A stretch of DNA of 35,150 nt from Prevotella sp. (GCA_017443345.1 JAFSNR010000144.1:1-35150), one strand, 5' to 3'; positions 20,777 to 29,352 are shown, counted from the stretch's first letter. Numbers and translations are program-made. The notes: generated by a model from the sequence alone, not told the origin.

Positions 20777-21961
20777 TTAACTTCTTCGTGCTTTTTCCCA
20801 GGCGCCACTTTTGCCGTGAGTCCGTAAATAGGCCATTCCTCGGAACACATTGATGTTCATGAAGACGAAATAATAGGCGGTGTAGAGCAGTTTGTTCTTA
20901 TGTCCTCGACGATCGAGCCACCAGCCTGCGAGAGCCATCAGATAGAACAGCAGCTGGAGAACGAGCATGACGGTGTAGAATGCGCCTGCCTTGAAGTAAA
21001 CCAATAAAGCATTGACTATCAAAAGGATAATCAGTGCGACTGGAGTAACGCTCCAGCGTAGCACACGATGACTGATATACTGGAAGGCGACGAGTGGCTG
21101 GTGGAGGGGATTCAGCATACTGCGTAGCCACCAAATACTTTGCAGGCCTCCAGCTGCGATGCGTCGTTTGCGCTTCGACTCCTCGAAAATATTGGCTGAG
21201 CCATACTCGAGGGCATAGGCATCGGGGGTATAGGCGATGCGACGTCCTGCTTGTACGATATACATCGACATCATGAAATCATCGAGCAGAGCTTCGTCTG
21301 GCACTTCGCGCACAAGGGTGGGGTCGATGGCATAGAGTTCGCCTGCAGCTCCCATTGCGGAGTAGAGCTCACTGTCCCATTTTTTCAATGTACTTTCATA
21401 GCGCCAGTATAGCCCTTCACCCTCTGCGGCCATCTCGCCAGCCTTGCGTGCAGCGACGCGCTTTTCGCCTGAGACGCAGCCCACCGTGGGGTCCGTGAAC
21501 AGACGGGCTATCTCGCGCAGGGCATCGCGATTGATCATCGTATTGGCATCGGTAAAGGCCACATAGCGTGTCTTCAGTTCGCGCAGGCCGTGCTTTAGGG
21601 CTGCGGTCTTGCCTCTGCGCTCTGGCGAGAAGACGATGTCGACCTCAGGATAGGCCTGCAGGAGTTCGTTGGTGCGATCGTTGCTGCCATCGGTGACCCA
21701 CATGATACGGAACTTGTCGCGTGGATAGTCGAGGGCAAGGGTGTTCGCCATCTTCTCTTCGACCACGTCTTCCTCGTTGTAGGCGCAGATCATCAGTGTC
21801 ATCGTGGGCAGTTCTTCGTCCGACGGTAGAACGGCCTTCAGGGGTTTCCCCTTGAAGAGCCGTTTCAGCCGGATGATGATGTATAGTAGTATTCCGTAAC
21901 CTATATAGGTGTAGAACACGATGAGCAGCATAGCCCAGAACAGGATCTTCAGTGTTAACAT
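20777..21961 (-). CDS. Family 2 glycosyltransferase, membrane-bound
   Basis: A 394-residue protein with one N-terminal membrane helix, a GT-A catalytic domain and about three C-terminal helices, the layout of processive GT2 enzymes. Motifs: LMICAYNEEDVVEEKM, WVTDGSNDRT (nucleotide Asp), FTDANT (DxD-like metal site), DEALLDDFMMSM (catalytic Asp region) and KRRIAAGGLQSIWW in the Q/RxxRW position. It probably builds or extends a surface or lipid-linked glycan; the donor sugar is unknown. ATG at 21961 is preferred; a GTG at 21964 is in frame. It follows RNase G by about 33 bases, and the gap is a heptamer repeat. Confidence 0.87.
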   Translation of the reverse strand: MLTLKILFWAMLLIVFYTYIGYGILLYIIIRLKRLFKGKPLKAVLPSDEELPTMTLMICAYNEEDVVEEKMANTLALDYPRDKFRIMWVTDGSNDRTNELLQAYPEVDIVFSPERRGKTAALKHGLRELKTRYVAFTDANTMINRDALREIARLFTDPTVGCVSGEKRVAARKAGEMAAEGEGLYWRYESTLKKWDSELYSAMGAAGELYAIDPTLVREVPDEALLDDFMMSMYIVQAGRRIAYTPDAYALEYGSANIFEESKRKRRIAAGGLQSIWWLRSMLNPLHQPLVAFQYISHRVLRWSVTPVALIILLIVNALLVYFKAGAFYTVMLVLQLLFYLMALAGWWLDRRGHKNKLLYTAYYFVFMNINVFRGMAYLRTHGKSGAWEKARRS

Positions 21962-21969
21962 CACTCTTA

Positions 21970-22004
21970 GCTCTCAATTCTCAATTCTCAACTCTCAACT
22001 GTCA
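21970..22004 (-). repeat. Heptamer repeat spanning the RNase G / glycosyltransferase junction
   Basis: Read on the plus strand this is GCTCTCA, ATTCTCA, ATTCTCA, ACTCTCA, ACTGTCA, the same heptamer family as inside the GH2 gene. On the coding strand it overlaps the RNase G stop codon and fills the whole leader of the glycosyltransferase start, so its copy number would set the spacing between the two genes. Confidence 0.75.
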
Positions 22005-23563
22005 GTCTCTTCCTGCATGTCGATATACTGTCTGTCGGCATCGTAGAACTCATACTGCAGGAAAGCTAATTTCTGTGAGGGGATGATACGCACACCGAGA
22101 CCGTACTTCATCTGCCACTGGCGCTTCAGACTGAGGACGCCCTTGTTGATGTAGGCAGCGACATAGGGGTGTACGTGCAGATAGAACTTGCGGACTCCGA
22201 TTTTGTTGACGAGGGTGTCAATCTTACTCTCCAGCGTATCCGTAAAGAGGATACTCGACTTGATGGTACCTTTACCGAAACAGGTGGGACAGGTCTCCTC
22301 GACGTTGACGCTCATGGCAGGTCTGACGCGCTGACGGGTGATCTGCATGAGGCCGAACTTCGACAGTGGGAGGATGTTGTGCTTGGCACGGTCCTTCTGC
22401 ATGTTCTTACACATACGCTCGTAGAGCATCTGACGATCCTCGGGCAGTTTCATATCGATAAAGTCGACGATGATGATACCTCCCATATCGCGCAGTCTCA
22501 ACTGGCGTGCCAGCTCGTCGGCTGCTCCCAGATTGGTCTCCAGGGCATTGGTCTCCTGACTGTCCTTCTTGATACGCGTTCCGCTGTTGACGTCGACGAC
22601 ATGCATGGCCTCTGTGTGCTCGATGATGAGATAGGCGCCGTGCTTGTAGTTGACGGTCTTGCCGAAGCCCGATTTCAGCTGTTTGGTCACATCGTAGTTG
22701 TCGAAGATGGGTACCGTGCCATTATAGAGCTTGACGATCTCCTTCTTCTCTGGTGCTATCAGCCCAAGGTAGTTCCTGATTTCCTCGTAGATGCCGCTGT
22801 CGTTGACGTGAATGCCGTCATAGGTAGGATTGAACAGGTCGCGAAGCAGGGCGACGGCGCGGCTTTCCTCCTCAAAGCACATCTGTGGGCGCTCTGTCGT
22901 CTTCTGTACCTTCGTGATGGTTTCCTCCCAGCGTTTCAAAAGAATCTTCATCTCGGCATCAAGCTCTGCTGCACGCTTGCCTTCAGCCACCGTACGCACG
23001 ATGACGCCGAAGTTCTTGGGCTTGATGCTCTGGATGAGCTGTTTGAGTCGGGTGCGCTCTTCGCCACGCTTGATTTTCGTCGAGACGGAAACACTATCCT
23101 GGAAGGGTATCAGCACGATGTAACGGCCTGCGAAACTGAGTTCGCACGTCAGGCGTGGACCTTTCGTGTTGATAGGCTCCTTGATGATCTGTACGAGTAT
23201 TTCCTGTCCTACCTTGAGCGTGTTGGCGATGCTGCCGTCCTTCTTGAGCTCGGGCTGGATGTGAGCTTTCTGAATGGGGTAGAGCTTCTTGCGGTCGCTG
23301 ACTACCTGTTTCAGGTATTTTTCGTAAGAGTTGAATTGAGAACCCAGGTCGAGATAATGCAGAAAGGCCACGCGTTCGGCTCCGACGTCAACGAAACAAG
23401 CATTGAGGCCGGGCATCAGCTTTTTCACTTTTGCCACATAGATGTTACCCACCGAGAACGACGCCGTGCGCTGCTCCTTCTGGTATTCCACCAGCTGCTT
23501 GTCTTCGAGCAGGGCTATGGAGATGTCCTTCGGCTGCACATCAATGATAACTTCACTTGTCAT
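21995..23563 (-). CDS. rng: Ribonuclease G (RNase E/G family)
   Basis: A 522-residue endoribonuclease that processes rRNA precursors and starts mRNA decay. The N-terminal region has an S1 RNA-binding domain (VGNIYVAKVKKLMPGLNACFVDVG). Two catalytic Asp residues lie in HVVDVNSGT and IIIVDFIDM, the metal site of the DNase I-like subdomain. CPTCFGKG gives the zinc-link cysteines that hold the dimer. The length fits RNase G and lacks the long C-terminal scaffold of RNase E. It follows HU and a 29-aa basic protein; that order is common in Bacteroidota. A long leader hairpin at 23607-23646 may regulate it. Confidence 0.95.
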   Translation of the reverse strand: MTSEVIIDVQPKDISIALLEDKQLVEYQKEQRTASFSVGNIYVAKVKKLMPGLNACFVDVGAERVAFLHYLDLGSQFNSYEKYLKQVVSDRKKLYPIQKAHIQPELKKDGSIANTLKVGQEILVQIIKEPINTKGPRLTCELSFAGRYIVLIPFQDSVSVSTKIKRGEERTRLKQLIQSIKPKNFGVIVRTVAEGKRAAELDAEMKILLKRWEETITKVQKTTERPQMCFEEESRAVALLRDLFNPTYDGIHVNDSGIYEEIRNYLGLIAPEKKEIVKLYNGTVPIFDNYDVTKQLKSGFGKTVNYKHGAYLIIEHTEAMHVVDVNSGTRIKKDSQETNALETNLGAADELARQLRLRDMGGIIIVDFIDMKLPEDRQMLYERMCKNMQKDRAKHNILPLSKFGLMQITRQRVRPAMSVNVEETCPTCFGKGTIKSSILFTDTLESKIDTLVNKIGVRKFYLHVHPYVAAYINKGVLSLKRQWQMKYGLGVRIIPSQKLAFLQYEFYDADRQYIDMQEETDS

Positions 23564-23606
23564 TGTCTTTTTGCTTTCTTGACGGGTTGGTTGTTAAAAC
23601 TCGAAA

Positions 23607-23646
23607 GGGTGTGCTGCTATCCTTCAGGGATTAGCCGGCACACTCC
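23607..23646 (-). promoter_or_regulatory. Long hairpin in the RNase G leader
   Basis: On the coding strand GGAGTGTGC pairs with GCACACCC, and an inner stem GCTAATCC / GGATAGC closes a short loop; TTTCGAGTTTT follows. It lies between the small basic-protein gene and the RNase G start (44 bases away). It could be a partial terminator lowering RNase G expression, or a cleavage site for RNase G autoregulation, as known for E. coli rne. Both roles are inferred. Confidence 0.6.
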
Positions 23647-23682
23647 TTTCATTTCTTGTTCTCAGTCACAGAGGAGCAAGTC

Positions 23683-23772
23683 TTACTTGCTCTTATGACG
23701 ATTCTTGCGCAGTCTCTTCTTGCGCTTGTGAGTAGCCATCTTGTGGCCCTTCTTCTTCTTTCCGTTTGGCAT
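23683..23772 (-). CDS. 29-aa lysine/arginine-rich protein, possibly ribosome-associated
   Basis: A 29-residue frame, too short for most gene finders, reads MPNGKKKKGHKMATHKRKKR followed by a similar basic tail. About 60% of residues are Lys, Arg or His. It sits between HU (26-base gap) and RNase G, a position where Bacteroidota genomes often carry this small protein. The composition suggests binding to rRNA or to the ribosome, but I cannot assign a named ribosomal protein. A second Met at residue 12 could also serve as the start. Confidence 0.75.
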   Translation of the reverse strand: MPNGKKKKGHKMATHKRKKRLRKNRHKSK

Positions 23773-23798
23773 AATTCTAGAATTTTATTAAAATGTGA

Positions 23799-24074
23799 TT
23801 ACTTCATTTTCTCGATAAAGCTCTTTGCAGGCTTGAATGAGGGGAAGTCGTGAGCGTCGATGACCAGTGTCACGTTCTTCGAGATGTTGCGAGCTGTCTT
23901 CTTGGCGCGATGCTTCACAACGAATGTGCCGAAGCCGCGAAGATATACATTCTCCTTATTCTCGGCAAGACTAACGCGGATTTCCTCCATGAATGCCTCT
24001 ACTGTCGTTGCTACGTCTTTCTTGGCTACGCCTGTCTGCTCAGCAATTTTAGCGATGATTTCTGCCTTTGTCAT
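23799..24074 (-). CDS. HU family DNA-binding protein
   Basis: A 91-residue HU/IHF histone-like protein that bends DNA as a dimer. It has the standard order: N-terminal helices (MTKAEIIAKIAEQTGVAKKDV), VEAFMEEIRVSL, the beta saddle VYLRGFGTFVVKHRA, the DNA-binding arm around KTARNISKNVTLVI, then PSFKPAKSFIEKM. It is the first gene of the HU - small basic protein - RNase G - glycosyltransferase operon. The promoter TAACTTTG lies at 24141-24134, giving a leader of about 55 bases. Confidence 0.95.
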   Translation of the reverse strand: MTKAEIIAKIAEQTGVAKKDVATTVEAFMEEIRVSLAENKENVYLRGFGTFVVKHRAKKTARNISKNVTLVIDAHDFPSFKPAKSFIEKMK

Positions 24075-24133
24075 TTCTCTTAATTCTTATATATTAATAA
24101 TGTGTAATTCCGAATTTCTTCGATTTCGGGTTG

Positions 24134-24232
24134 CAAAGTTACTAATTTTCAGCAGATTACCGAAATATTTCCCGATTTTTTTTCAAAAAAAGATGATTTT
24201 CGCCTCACTTTGGGCAGTTTTTTGTATCTTTG
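24134..24232. promoter_or_regulatory. Divergent promoters for HU operon and pyruvate kinase operon
   Basis: A minus-strand TAACTTTG at 24141-24134 and a plus-strand TATCTTTG at 24225-24232. The plus box lies 24 bases before the pyruvate kinase ATG. Confidence 0.7.
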
Positions 24233-24256
24233 CAGCACAAAATCAAGAAATATTGT

Positions 24257-25696
24257 ATGAAACAGACCAAAATTGTAGCCAGCATCAGCGACCGTCGCTG
24301 TGAGGTGGATTTCATCCGCAGTCTTTTCGAGGCGGGCATGAATGTTGTGAGAATGAATACGGCCCACGCCGATGAGAATGGCATCAAGCAGATTATCAAG
24401 AACGTCAGGACCGTCAGCCAGCATATAGGCATCCTCATCGATACCAAGGGACCTGAAGTGAGAACGACGGGTTGCGAGACTCCCATAGAGTACAAGACAG
24501 GCGACGTCGTGAAGATCTTCGGACGTCCTGAGATGGACACCAGCCACGATATCATCAACCTGTCGTACACCAACTTCGCTGCCGATGTGCATGAAGGCTG
24601 TCATATTCTCTTCGACGACGGGGCACTCGATATGCTCGTGATCGGCATCAATGGCCCTGCTGTGATTGCACAGGTGCAGAACGATGGTGTGCTGGGCTCC
24701 CACAAGAGTGTGAACGTGCCTGGGGTGCACATCGCCCTGCCCACACTGACTGAGAAGGACCGTAAGAACATCATGCTGGCCATCGACCAGGATATCGACT
24801 TCATCGCCCACTCGTTTGTGCGCTCTGCTGCCGATGTCCGAGCCGTACAGGCTATCCTCGACGCCTACAACTCCGACATCAAGATCATCTCGAAGATCGA
24901 GAATCAGGAAGGTGTCGACAATATCGACGAGATCATCGAGGCCTCTTACGGCATCATGATTGCACGAGGCGACCTGGGTATCGAGGTGCCCATCGAGCGC
25001 ATTCCTGGTATCCAGCGACAGATTATCCGCAAGTGTATCATGGCCCGCAAGCCCGTGATTGTGGCCACGCAGATGCTCCATACGATGATCAGTAACCCAC
25101 GTCCCACGCGAGCAGAGGTGACGGATATCGCCAATGCCATCTACTCGCACACCGATGCCTTGATGCTCTCGGGCGAGACCGCCAGCGGCAAGTATCCTGT
25201 AGAGGCTGTCCAGACGATGGCCGCCATTGCCGAACAGGCAGAGAAGGACCTCAGTCTGAGAGGTATTTTCGATGTACCCCTGTCGAGTAACTGCGACATC
25301 CGCGAGTTTATGGCCTACAGTGCCATCGAGGCGACGGAGAAGCTGGGTGTGAAGGGTATCATCACCGACAGTAACACTGGTATCACAGCCCGTATGCTGG
25401 CTGCTTTCAGAGGACCCCACAGCGTGCTGGCTATCTGCTATAACGACAAGCTGCAGCGACTGCTGAACCTCTCTTATGGCGTGATCCCCGTCTTCCATAA
25501 GGAGCACTCCAACAGTGAGGAACTCTTTATGGCAGCCGTGCGTATGCTCCGTCAGAAAGGTTACGTAGAGCTCGATGACAAGATTGCCTACCTGAGCGGC
25601 AACGTTGGCGAAGGTGGAGGTACGAAGTTCCTCGAGATCAACACCGTGAAGGAAGTCTTCAACAACCAGTATAAATTCCATTTGACTAAATCTTAA
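24257..25696 (+). CDS. pyk: Pyruvate kinase
   Basis: A 479-residue glycolytic enzyme converting phosphoenolpyruvate and ADP to pyruvate and ATP. Visible: KIVASISDRRCE start, RMNTAHADENG (in place of the usual MNFSHG), LIDTKGPEVRTT, the catalytic-Lys strand IISKIENQEGVDN, IMIARGDLGIEVP (metal and active-site signature), ATQMLHTMISNPRPTRAEVTDIANAI, and the C-terminal regulatory domain. ATG at 24257 is used because the -7 box lies just upstream, at 24225-24232, overlapping the longer open frame. It leads an operon with ettA and an L,D-transpeptidase. Confidence 0.96.
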   Translation: MKQTKIVASISDRRCEVDFIRSLFEAGMNVVRMNTAHADENGIKQIIKNVRTVSQHIGILIDTKGPEVRTTGCETPIEYKTGDVVKIFGRPEMDTSHDIINLSYTNFAADVHEGCHILFDDGALDMLVIGINGPAVIAQVQNDGVLGSHKSVNVPGVHIALPTLTEKDRKNIMLAIDQDIDFIAHSFVRSAADVRAVQAILDAYNSDIKIISKIENQEGVDNIDEIIEASYGIMIARGDLGIEVPIERIPGIQRQIIRKCIMARKPVIVATQMLHTMISNPRPTRAEVTDIANAIYSHTDALMLSGETASGKYPVEAVQTMAAIAEQAEKDLSLRGIFDVPLSSNCDIREFMAYSAIEATEKLGVKGIITDSNTGITARMLAAFRGPHSVLAICYNDKLQRLLNLSYGVIPVFHKEHSNSEELFMAAVRMLRQKGYVELDDKIAYLSGNVGEGGGTKFLEINTVKEVFNNQYKFHLTKS

Positions 25697-25710
25697 CCCA
25701 CATTATCATT

Positions 25711-27408
25711 ATGGCAACAGTCGACGACAAGAAAGTCATCTTCTCGATGGTCGGAGTGAGCAAGACCATCCAGCAGAACCAGAAGCAAGTGCTCAAGAAC
25801 ATCTACCTGAGTTTCTTCTATGGCGCCAAGATCGGTATCATCGGATTGAACGGTGCAGGTAAGTCCACGCTGATGAAGATCATTGCAGGACTGGATCAGC
25901 AGTATCAGGGCAACGTGGTCTGGAGCCCAGGCTACACCGTCGGCTACCTGCCACAGGATCCTCCACTCAACGAAGAGAAGACCGTCAAGGAGAATGTGAT
26001 GGAGGGTGTGCAGCATGTGTATGACGCACTCGCTGAGTACGATGAGATCAACGTGAAGTTCGGACTCCCTGAGTATTATGAGGATGCCGACAAGATGGAC
26101 AAGCTGATGGCGCGACAGGCAGAGCTGCAGGACGTCATCGACTCGACGGATGCCTGGAACATGGACTCGAAGCTCGATCGTGCGATGGCTGCGTTGAACT
26201 GTCCCCCAGGCGATTGGAGCGTGAAGACCCTCTCGGGTGGTGAGCGCCGTCGTGTGGCCCTCTGCCGATTGTTGTTGCAGAAGCCCGATGTGCTCTTGCT
26301 CGACGAGCCTACCAACCACCTCGATGCCGAGTCGATCGACTGGCTCGAGCAGCATTTGCAGCAGTACGAAGGAACGGTGATTGCCGTCACCCACGACCGC
26401 TATTTCCTCGATGATGTGGCCGAGTGGATTCTCGAACTCGATCGTGGTGAGGGCATCCCCTGGAAGGGCAATTATTCATCGTGGCTCGAGCAGAAGTCCC
26501 AGCGACTGGCCCTCGAGGAGAAGACCGCCTCGAAGCGTCGCAAGACCCTCGAGCGCGAGTTGGAGTGGGTGCGCATGGCCCCCAAGGCCCGTCATGCGAA
26601 GGGTAAGGCCCGTCTGAACTCCTACGACAAGATGCTCAACGAGGAGCAGAAGCAGAAGGAGGAGAAGCTCGAGATCTTCATCCCAAACGGTCCGCGTCTG
26701 GGTAACAAGGTCATCGTGGCCGAACACGTGGCGAAGTCCTATCCTGAGAAGGAACTCTTCAAGGACCTCAACTTCATCCTGCCCCCTAATGGCATCGTGG
26801 GTGTGATTGGTCCTAACGGTGCTGGTAAGACGACGCTCTTCCGACTGATCATGGGCTTGGAGAATGCCGATGCAGGCACCTTCGATGTGGGTGAGACCGT
26901 TAAGCTCTCCTACGTCGATCAGCAGCATAAGGACATCGATCCTGAGAAGACCGTCTATCAGGTGGTGTCTCAGGGTAACGAGACCATCCGCATGGGTGGC
27001 AAGGACGTCAACGTTCGCGCCTATCTCTCGCGCTTCAACTTCAGCGGTGCCGATCAGGAGAAGAAGTGTGGGGTGCTCTCAGGTGGTGAGCGCAACCGTC
27101 TGCACCTGGCCATCGCCTTGAAGCAGGAGGGTAATGTGCTGTTGCTTGACGAGCCCACCAACGATATCGACGTCAACACCCTACGTGCACTCGAGGAAGG
27201 TCTCGAGGCCTTCGCTGGTTGTGCCGTCATCATCAGTCACGACCGTTGGTTCCTCGATCGCATCTGTACCCATATCCTCGCTTTCGAGGGCGAGGGCAAT
27301 GTCTTCTACTTCGAAGGCAACTATTCAGAATATGAGGCCAACAAGGCCCAGCGACTGGGATTAGACGAGCCCAAGCGAGCCCGCTATCGCAAACTGATGG
27401 AGGAGTAG
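25711..27408 (+). CDS. ettA: ABC-F translation factor EttA
   Basis: A 565-residue soluble ABC-F ATPase that gates the ribosomal E-site according to energy state. Two ATPase cassettes are complete: GLNGAGKSTL with LSGGERRRVALCRLL and LLLDEPTNHLD, then GPNGAGKTTLF with LSGGERNRLHLAIAL and LLLDEPTNDID. The linker between them (ERELEWVRMAPKARHAKGKAR) and the 'arm' insertion are characteristic of EttA. It starts 14 bases after pyk, so glycolytic output and translation throttling are cotranscribed here. Confidence 0.96.
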   Translation: MATVDDKKVIFSMVGVSKTIQQNQKQVLKNIYLSFFYGAKIGIIGLNGAGKSTLMKIIAGLDQQYQGNVVWSPGYTVGYLPQDPPLNEEKTVKENVMEGVQHVYDALAEYDEINVKFGLPEYYEDADKMDKLMARQAELQDVIDSTDAWNMDSKLDRAMAALNCPPGDWSVKTLSGGERRRVALCRLLLQKPDVLLLDEPTNHLDAESIDWLEQHLQQYEGTVIAVTHDRYFLDDVAEWILELDRGEGIPWKGNYSSWLEQKSQRLALEEKTASKRRKTLERELEWVRMAPKARHAKGKARLNSYDKMLNEEQKQKEEKLEIFIPNGPRLGNKVIVAEHVAKSYPEKELFKDLNFILPPNGIVGVIGPNGAGKTTLFRLIMGLENADAGTFDVGETVKLSYVDQQHKDIDPEKTVYQVVSQGNETIRMGGKDVNVRAYLSRFNFSGADQEKKCGVLSGGERNRLHLAIALKQEGNVLLLDEPTNDIDVNTLRALEEGLEAFAGCAVIISHDRWFLDRICTHILAFEGEGNVFYFEGNYSEYEANKAQRLGLDEPKRARYRKLMEE

Positions 27409-27412
27409 GGCT

Positions 27413-28870
27413 ATGAACAGACTGACGGTGCTCCTGATGGGGAGCCTGCTCCTTTCTTCCTGCTTCAGTGGAAAGCACGAGCCGACGGAGGCCGAACTAT
27501 CGGCTTTTGGCACTTATGTCAACAGTCTCGACTCTACCCTCCAAGGGAAATGGTTCACGCGGATGGGCGTCTCAGAGGATGCCGATTCCGTGCTCTCTTA
27601 TCTGCGTCGCGAACTACCTCGTAATGGCCTCGACTCAACGGCGTTTTTCATCCCCCAGATAGCAGAGGATCTCGACGTCATCCATCAGCTCGCCTTCGAT
27701 TCCCTGGGACAGAACATCAACGAGGTGCTGACGCGTCTCGACAACAATCTCTCCAAGGCTTACGTCGAATATACCACAGGCCAGCGCTATGGTTTCATGC
27801 GTCCTGACAAGGTGCTCAACCGTCTGCAGATGAAGCCCGATAGCAGTGGCTATGTACAGCTCTTCGACCACGAGGTGAGGAAGCCCGACTATGCCGATGC
27901 CGAGCAGCAGCTGGCTTCCGATCGTCGCATGAGTTATCTGCACGAATCCCAGCCCTCGGGTGCCCTCTATCGGGCGCTGCAGAACAAGCTGTTGCAGACC
28001 ACCGACACCACTGAACGCCAGAAGCTCGCCGTCAATATGGAACGCTGTCGCTGGCAGTATCCCGAGGCTGGTGTCACAAAGTATCCTGACCCCGTTGTGA
28101 CGCGCGAGATGCTCGTCAATATCCCTGCCCAGCAACTGTGGGCCGTGGGAGGCGACTCCGTGCTGAATATGCGCATCTGTTGTGGCGCCTATACCACGAG
28201 GACCCCTCTGCTCAGCAGCACCATCAGCTATCTGCAGGTGAACCCCGACTGGATCATCCCCCAGAAGATTGTGGAGACCGATATCACCCGTCATGCAGGC
28301 GACTCGGCCTACTTCGCGCGCAATCATTATTATATTGTAGAGCGCAGCTCAGGCGATACGCTCCGTCCTTCGAAAGTGACAGCCAGCCAGTTGCGTACAG
28401 GTCGTCTGCGTGTAGGTCAGAAGGGTGGGGCAGGCAACTCCCTGGGACGCATCGTCTTCCGTTTCCCTAACAACTTCGCCGTCTATCTCCACGATACGAA
28501 CAATCGTGGTGCCTTCCAGCGCGAGCGACGCACCATCTCGCATGGTTGCGTCCGTGTGCAGAAGCCCTTCGAACTCGCCTGTTTCCTCCTGCCTGAGGCC
28601 GACGACTGGATGAAGGACCGCCTGCGCATCTCGATGGATATCCGTCCTGAGACCGAGCGAGGGAAGAACTGGCTGAAGGAACATGCTGAGGATCCACGCC
28701 CCTTCCGACTGATGGTCTATTCCGATGTGGTGCCCAAGGTGCCCGTCCATATCCTCTACTTCACGGCCTTCCCCAATCCAGAGACAGGCGCTGTGGAGTT
28801 CTGGCCTGACCTCTACGGCTACGACCGAGCCGTCAGTCGCGAGATCCAGGCCTTCCTGCTGAAAAGATAA
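27413..28870 (+). CDS. L,D-transpeptidase lipoprotein (YcbB-like)
   Basis: A 485-residue lipoprotein (signal MNRLTVLLMGSLLLSSC, lipid Cys 17). The middle is a helical scaffold typical of YcbB/LdtD-type enzymes, and the C-terminus is a YkuD catalytic domain. YLHDTNNRGAF and RRTISHGCVRVQ supply the His and the nucleophile Cys 379. These enzymes make 3-3 cross-links in peptidoglycan or attach proteins to it. The gene starts 4 bases after ettA, so it is the third gene of the operon. Confidence 0.9.
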   Translation: MNRLTVLLMGSLLLSSCFSGKHEPTEAELSAFGTYVNSLDSTLQGKWFTRMGVSEDADSVLSYLRRELPRNGLDSTAFFIPQIAEDLDVIHQLAFDSLGQNINEVLTRLDNNLSKAYVEYTTGQRYGFMRPDKVLNRLQMKPDSSGYVQLFDHEVRKPDYADAEQQLASDRRMSYLHESQPSGALYRALQNKLLQTTDTTERQKLAVNMERCRWQYPEAGVTKYPDPVVTREMLVNIPAQQLWAVGGDSVLNMRICCGAYTTRTPLLSSTISYLQVNPDWIIPQKIVETDITRHAGDSAYFARNHYYIVERSSGDTLRPSKVTASQLRTGRLRVGQKGGAGNSLGRIVFRFPNNFAVYLHDTNNRGAFQRERRTISHGCVRVQKPFELACFLLPEADDWMKDRLRISMDIRPETERGKNWLKEHAEDPRPFRLMVYSDVVPKVPVHILYFTAFPNPETGAVEFWPDLYGYDRAVSREIQAFLLKR

Positions 28871-29076
28871 TCACGTCAAGACTAACTCTTATCATCAACC
28901 AATATGAAGAAACCAAGAAGTACGGTTTTTCGCTCATCGACCTCCACAGCCTCTTCGAAGGCGGTGAGGAGCTGATGCTCCCTGATGGCATCCATCCCAA
29001 CGGAAAGGGAGCCGATCGACTGGCAGACATCATTTCCAATCACATCAAGACAGCTCCCTCACGTTCTGACAAATGA
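28871..29076 (+). pseudogene. C-terminal stub of an SGNH/GDSL hydrolase
   Basis: Directly after the L,D-transpeptidase stop, in another frame, runs a start-less sequence reading YGFSLIDLHSLFEGG and then LPDGIHPNGKGADRLADII, ending in TGA at 29074-29076. DGIHPNxxG is block V (Asp and His of the triad) of GDSL/SGNH hydrolases. The Ser and Asn blocks are missing, and the frame has no plausible start codon. The likeness begins near the transpeptidase stop, so a deletion joined the two genes, or the stub was left after loss of a ~200-residue gene. Confidence 0.7.
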
Positions 29077-29084
29077 ACTTAACG

Positions 29085-29128
29085 CAAAAAAAGAATCTCC
29101 CGCTCGATTTGAGCGAGAGATTCTTTTT
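29085..29128. terminator. Strong bidirectional terminator
   Basis: AAAAGAATCTC pairs with GAGATTCTTTTT and an inner CGCTC pairs with GAGCG around a short loop. A-tract and T-tract flanks on both sides fit termination of the plus-strand pyk-ettA-ldt operon and of any minus-strand transcript from the smalltalk region. Confidence 0.85.
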
Positions 29129-29139
29129 AGATTTCGGGA

Positions 29140-29352
29140 TCAGAATCCCATGCAACTCGTAGCACCCAGTGCCGTCAGCACTGCTGAGATAATCGAAGCG
29201 AGAATCTGCAGCGACCACTTTGTTGACTTGTTGACTTTGTTCGTGAGACCTTTGAGACCTGAGACCCGTGAGACCCGTGAGACGCTTGGGACGAAAAAAG
29301 CTCCACTTCGGTGGAGCTTTATTCTTACCAGAGAGGACCAGGCCTCATACAA
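29140..29352 (-). CDS. Smalltalk-like peptide with unclear start
   Basis: The last ~30 residues (KSTKWSLQILASIIS then AVLTALGATSC-MGF) closely resemble the 'smalltalk' small membrane peptides found beside HU-HIG genes in Bacteroidales: one hydrophobic helix ending in TSC. Normal smalltalk genes begin with Met just before K-S/K-T-W. Here that position is GTC-AAC-AAG and no ATG, GTG or TTG is near. The only upstream ATG in frame is at 29352; translation from it would read through a terminator hairpin (29294-29320) and a 9-bp repeat array. Either the start is non-standard or the gene is dead. Core similarity covers about 29140-29240. Confidence 0.55.
   Translation of the reverse strand: MYEAWSSLVRIKLHRSGAFFVPSVSRVSRVSGLKGLTNKVNKSTKWSLQILASIISAVLTALGATSCMGF
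29243..29285 (-). repeat. 9-bp GGTCTC array (copy A)
   Basis: On the plus strand GTGAGACC, TTTGAGACC, TGAGACCC, GTGAGACCC and GTGAGACGC follow each other. Its first 34 bases are almost identical to the array at 31862-31895, so near-identical arrays in the same orientation flank the HU-HIG operon. Confidence 0.8.
29294..29320 (-). terminator. Terminator of HU-HIG operon
   Basis: On the minus strand AAAGCTCCAC pairs perfectly with GTGGAGCTTT around a CGAA loop (TTCG on the plus strand) and is followed by a T run. It lies 33 bases after the stop of the large HU-HIG gene. Confidence 0.9.

Noticed and set aside
22169-23698. Long plus-strand frame opposite RNase G (509 codons)
   Set aside because: It is the antisense of a clear rng gene; GC-ending codons keep the opposite frame open. 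No protein-family motifs.
24149-25681. Long minus-strand frame opposite pyruvate kinase (510 codons)
   Set aside because: Antisense of pyk, His/Asp/Leu-rich composition typical of a mirrored frame, no motifs.
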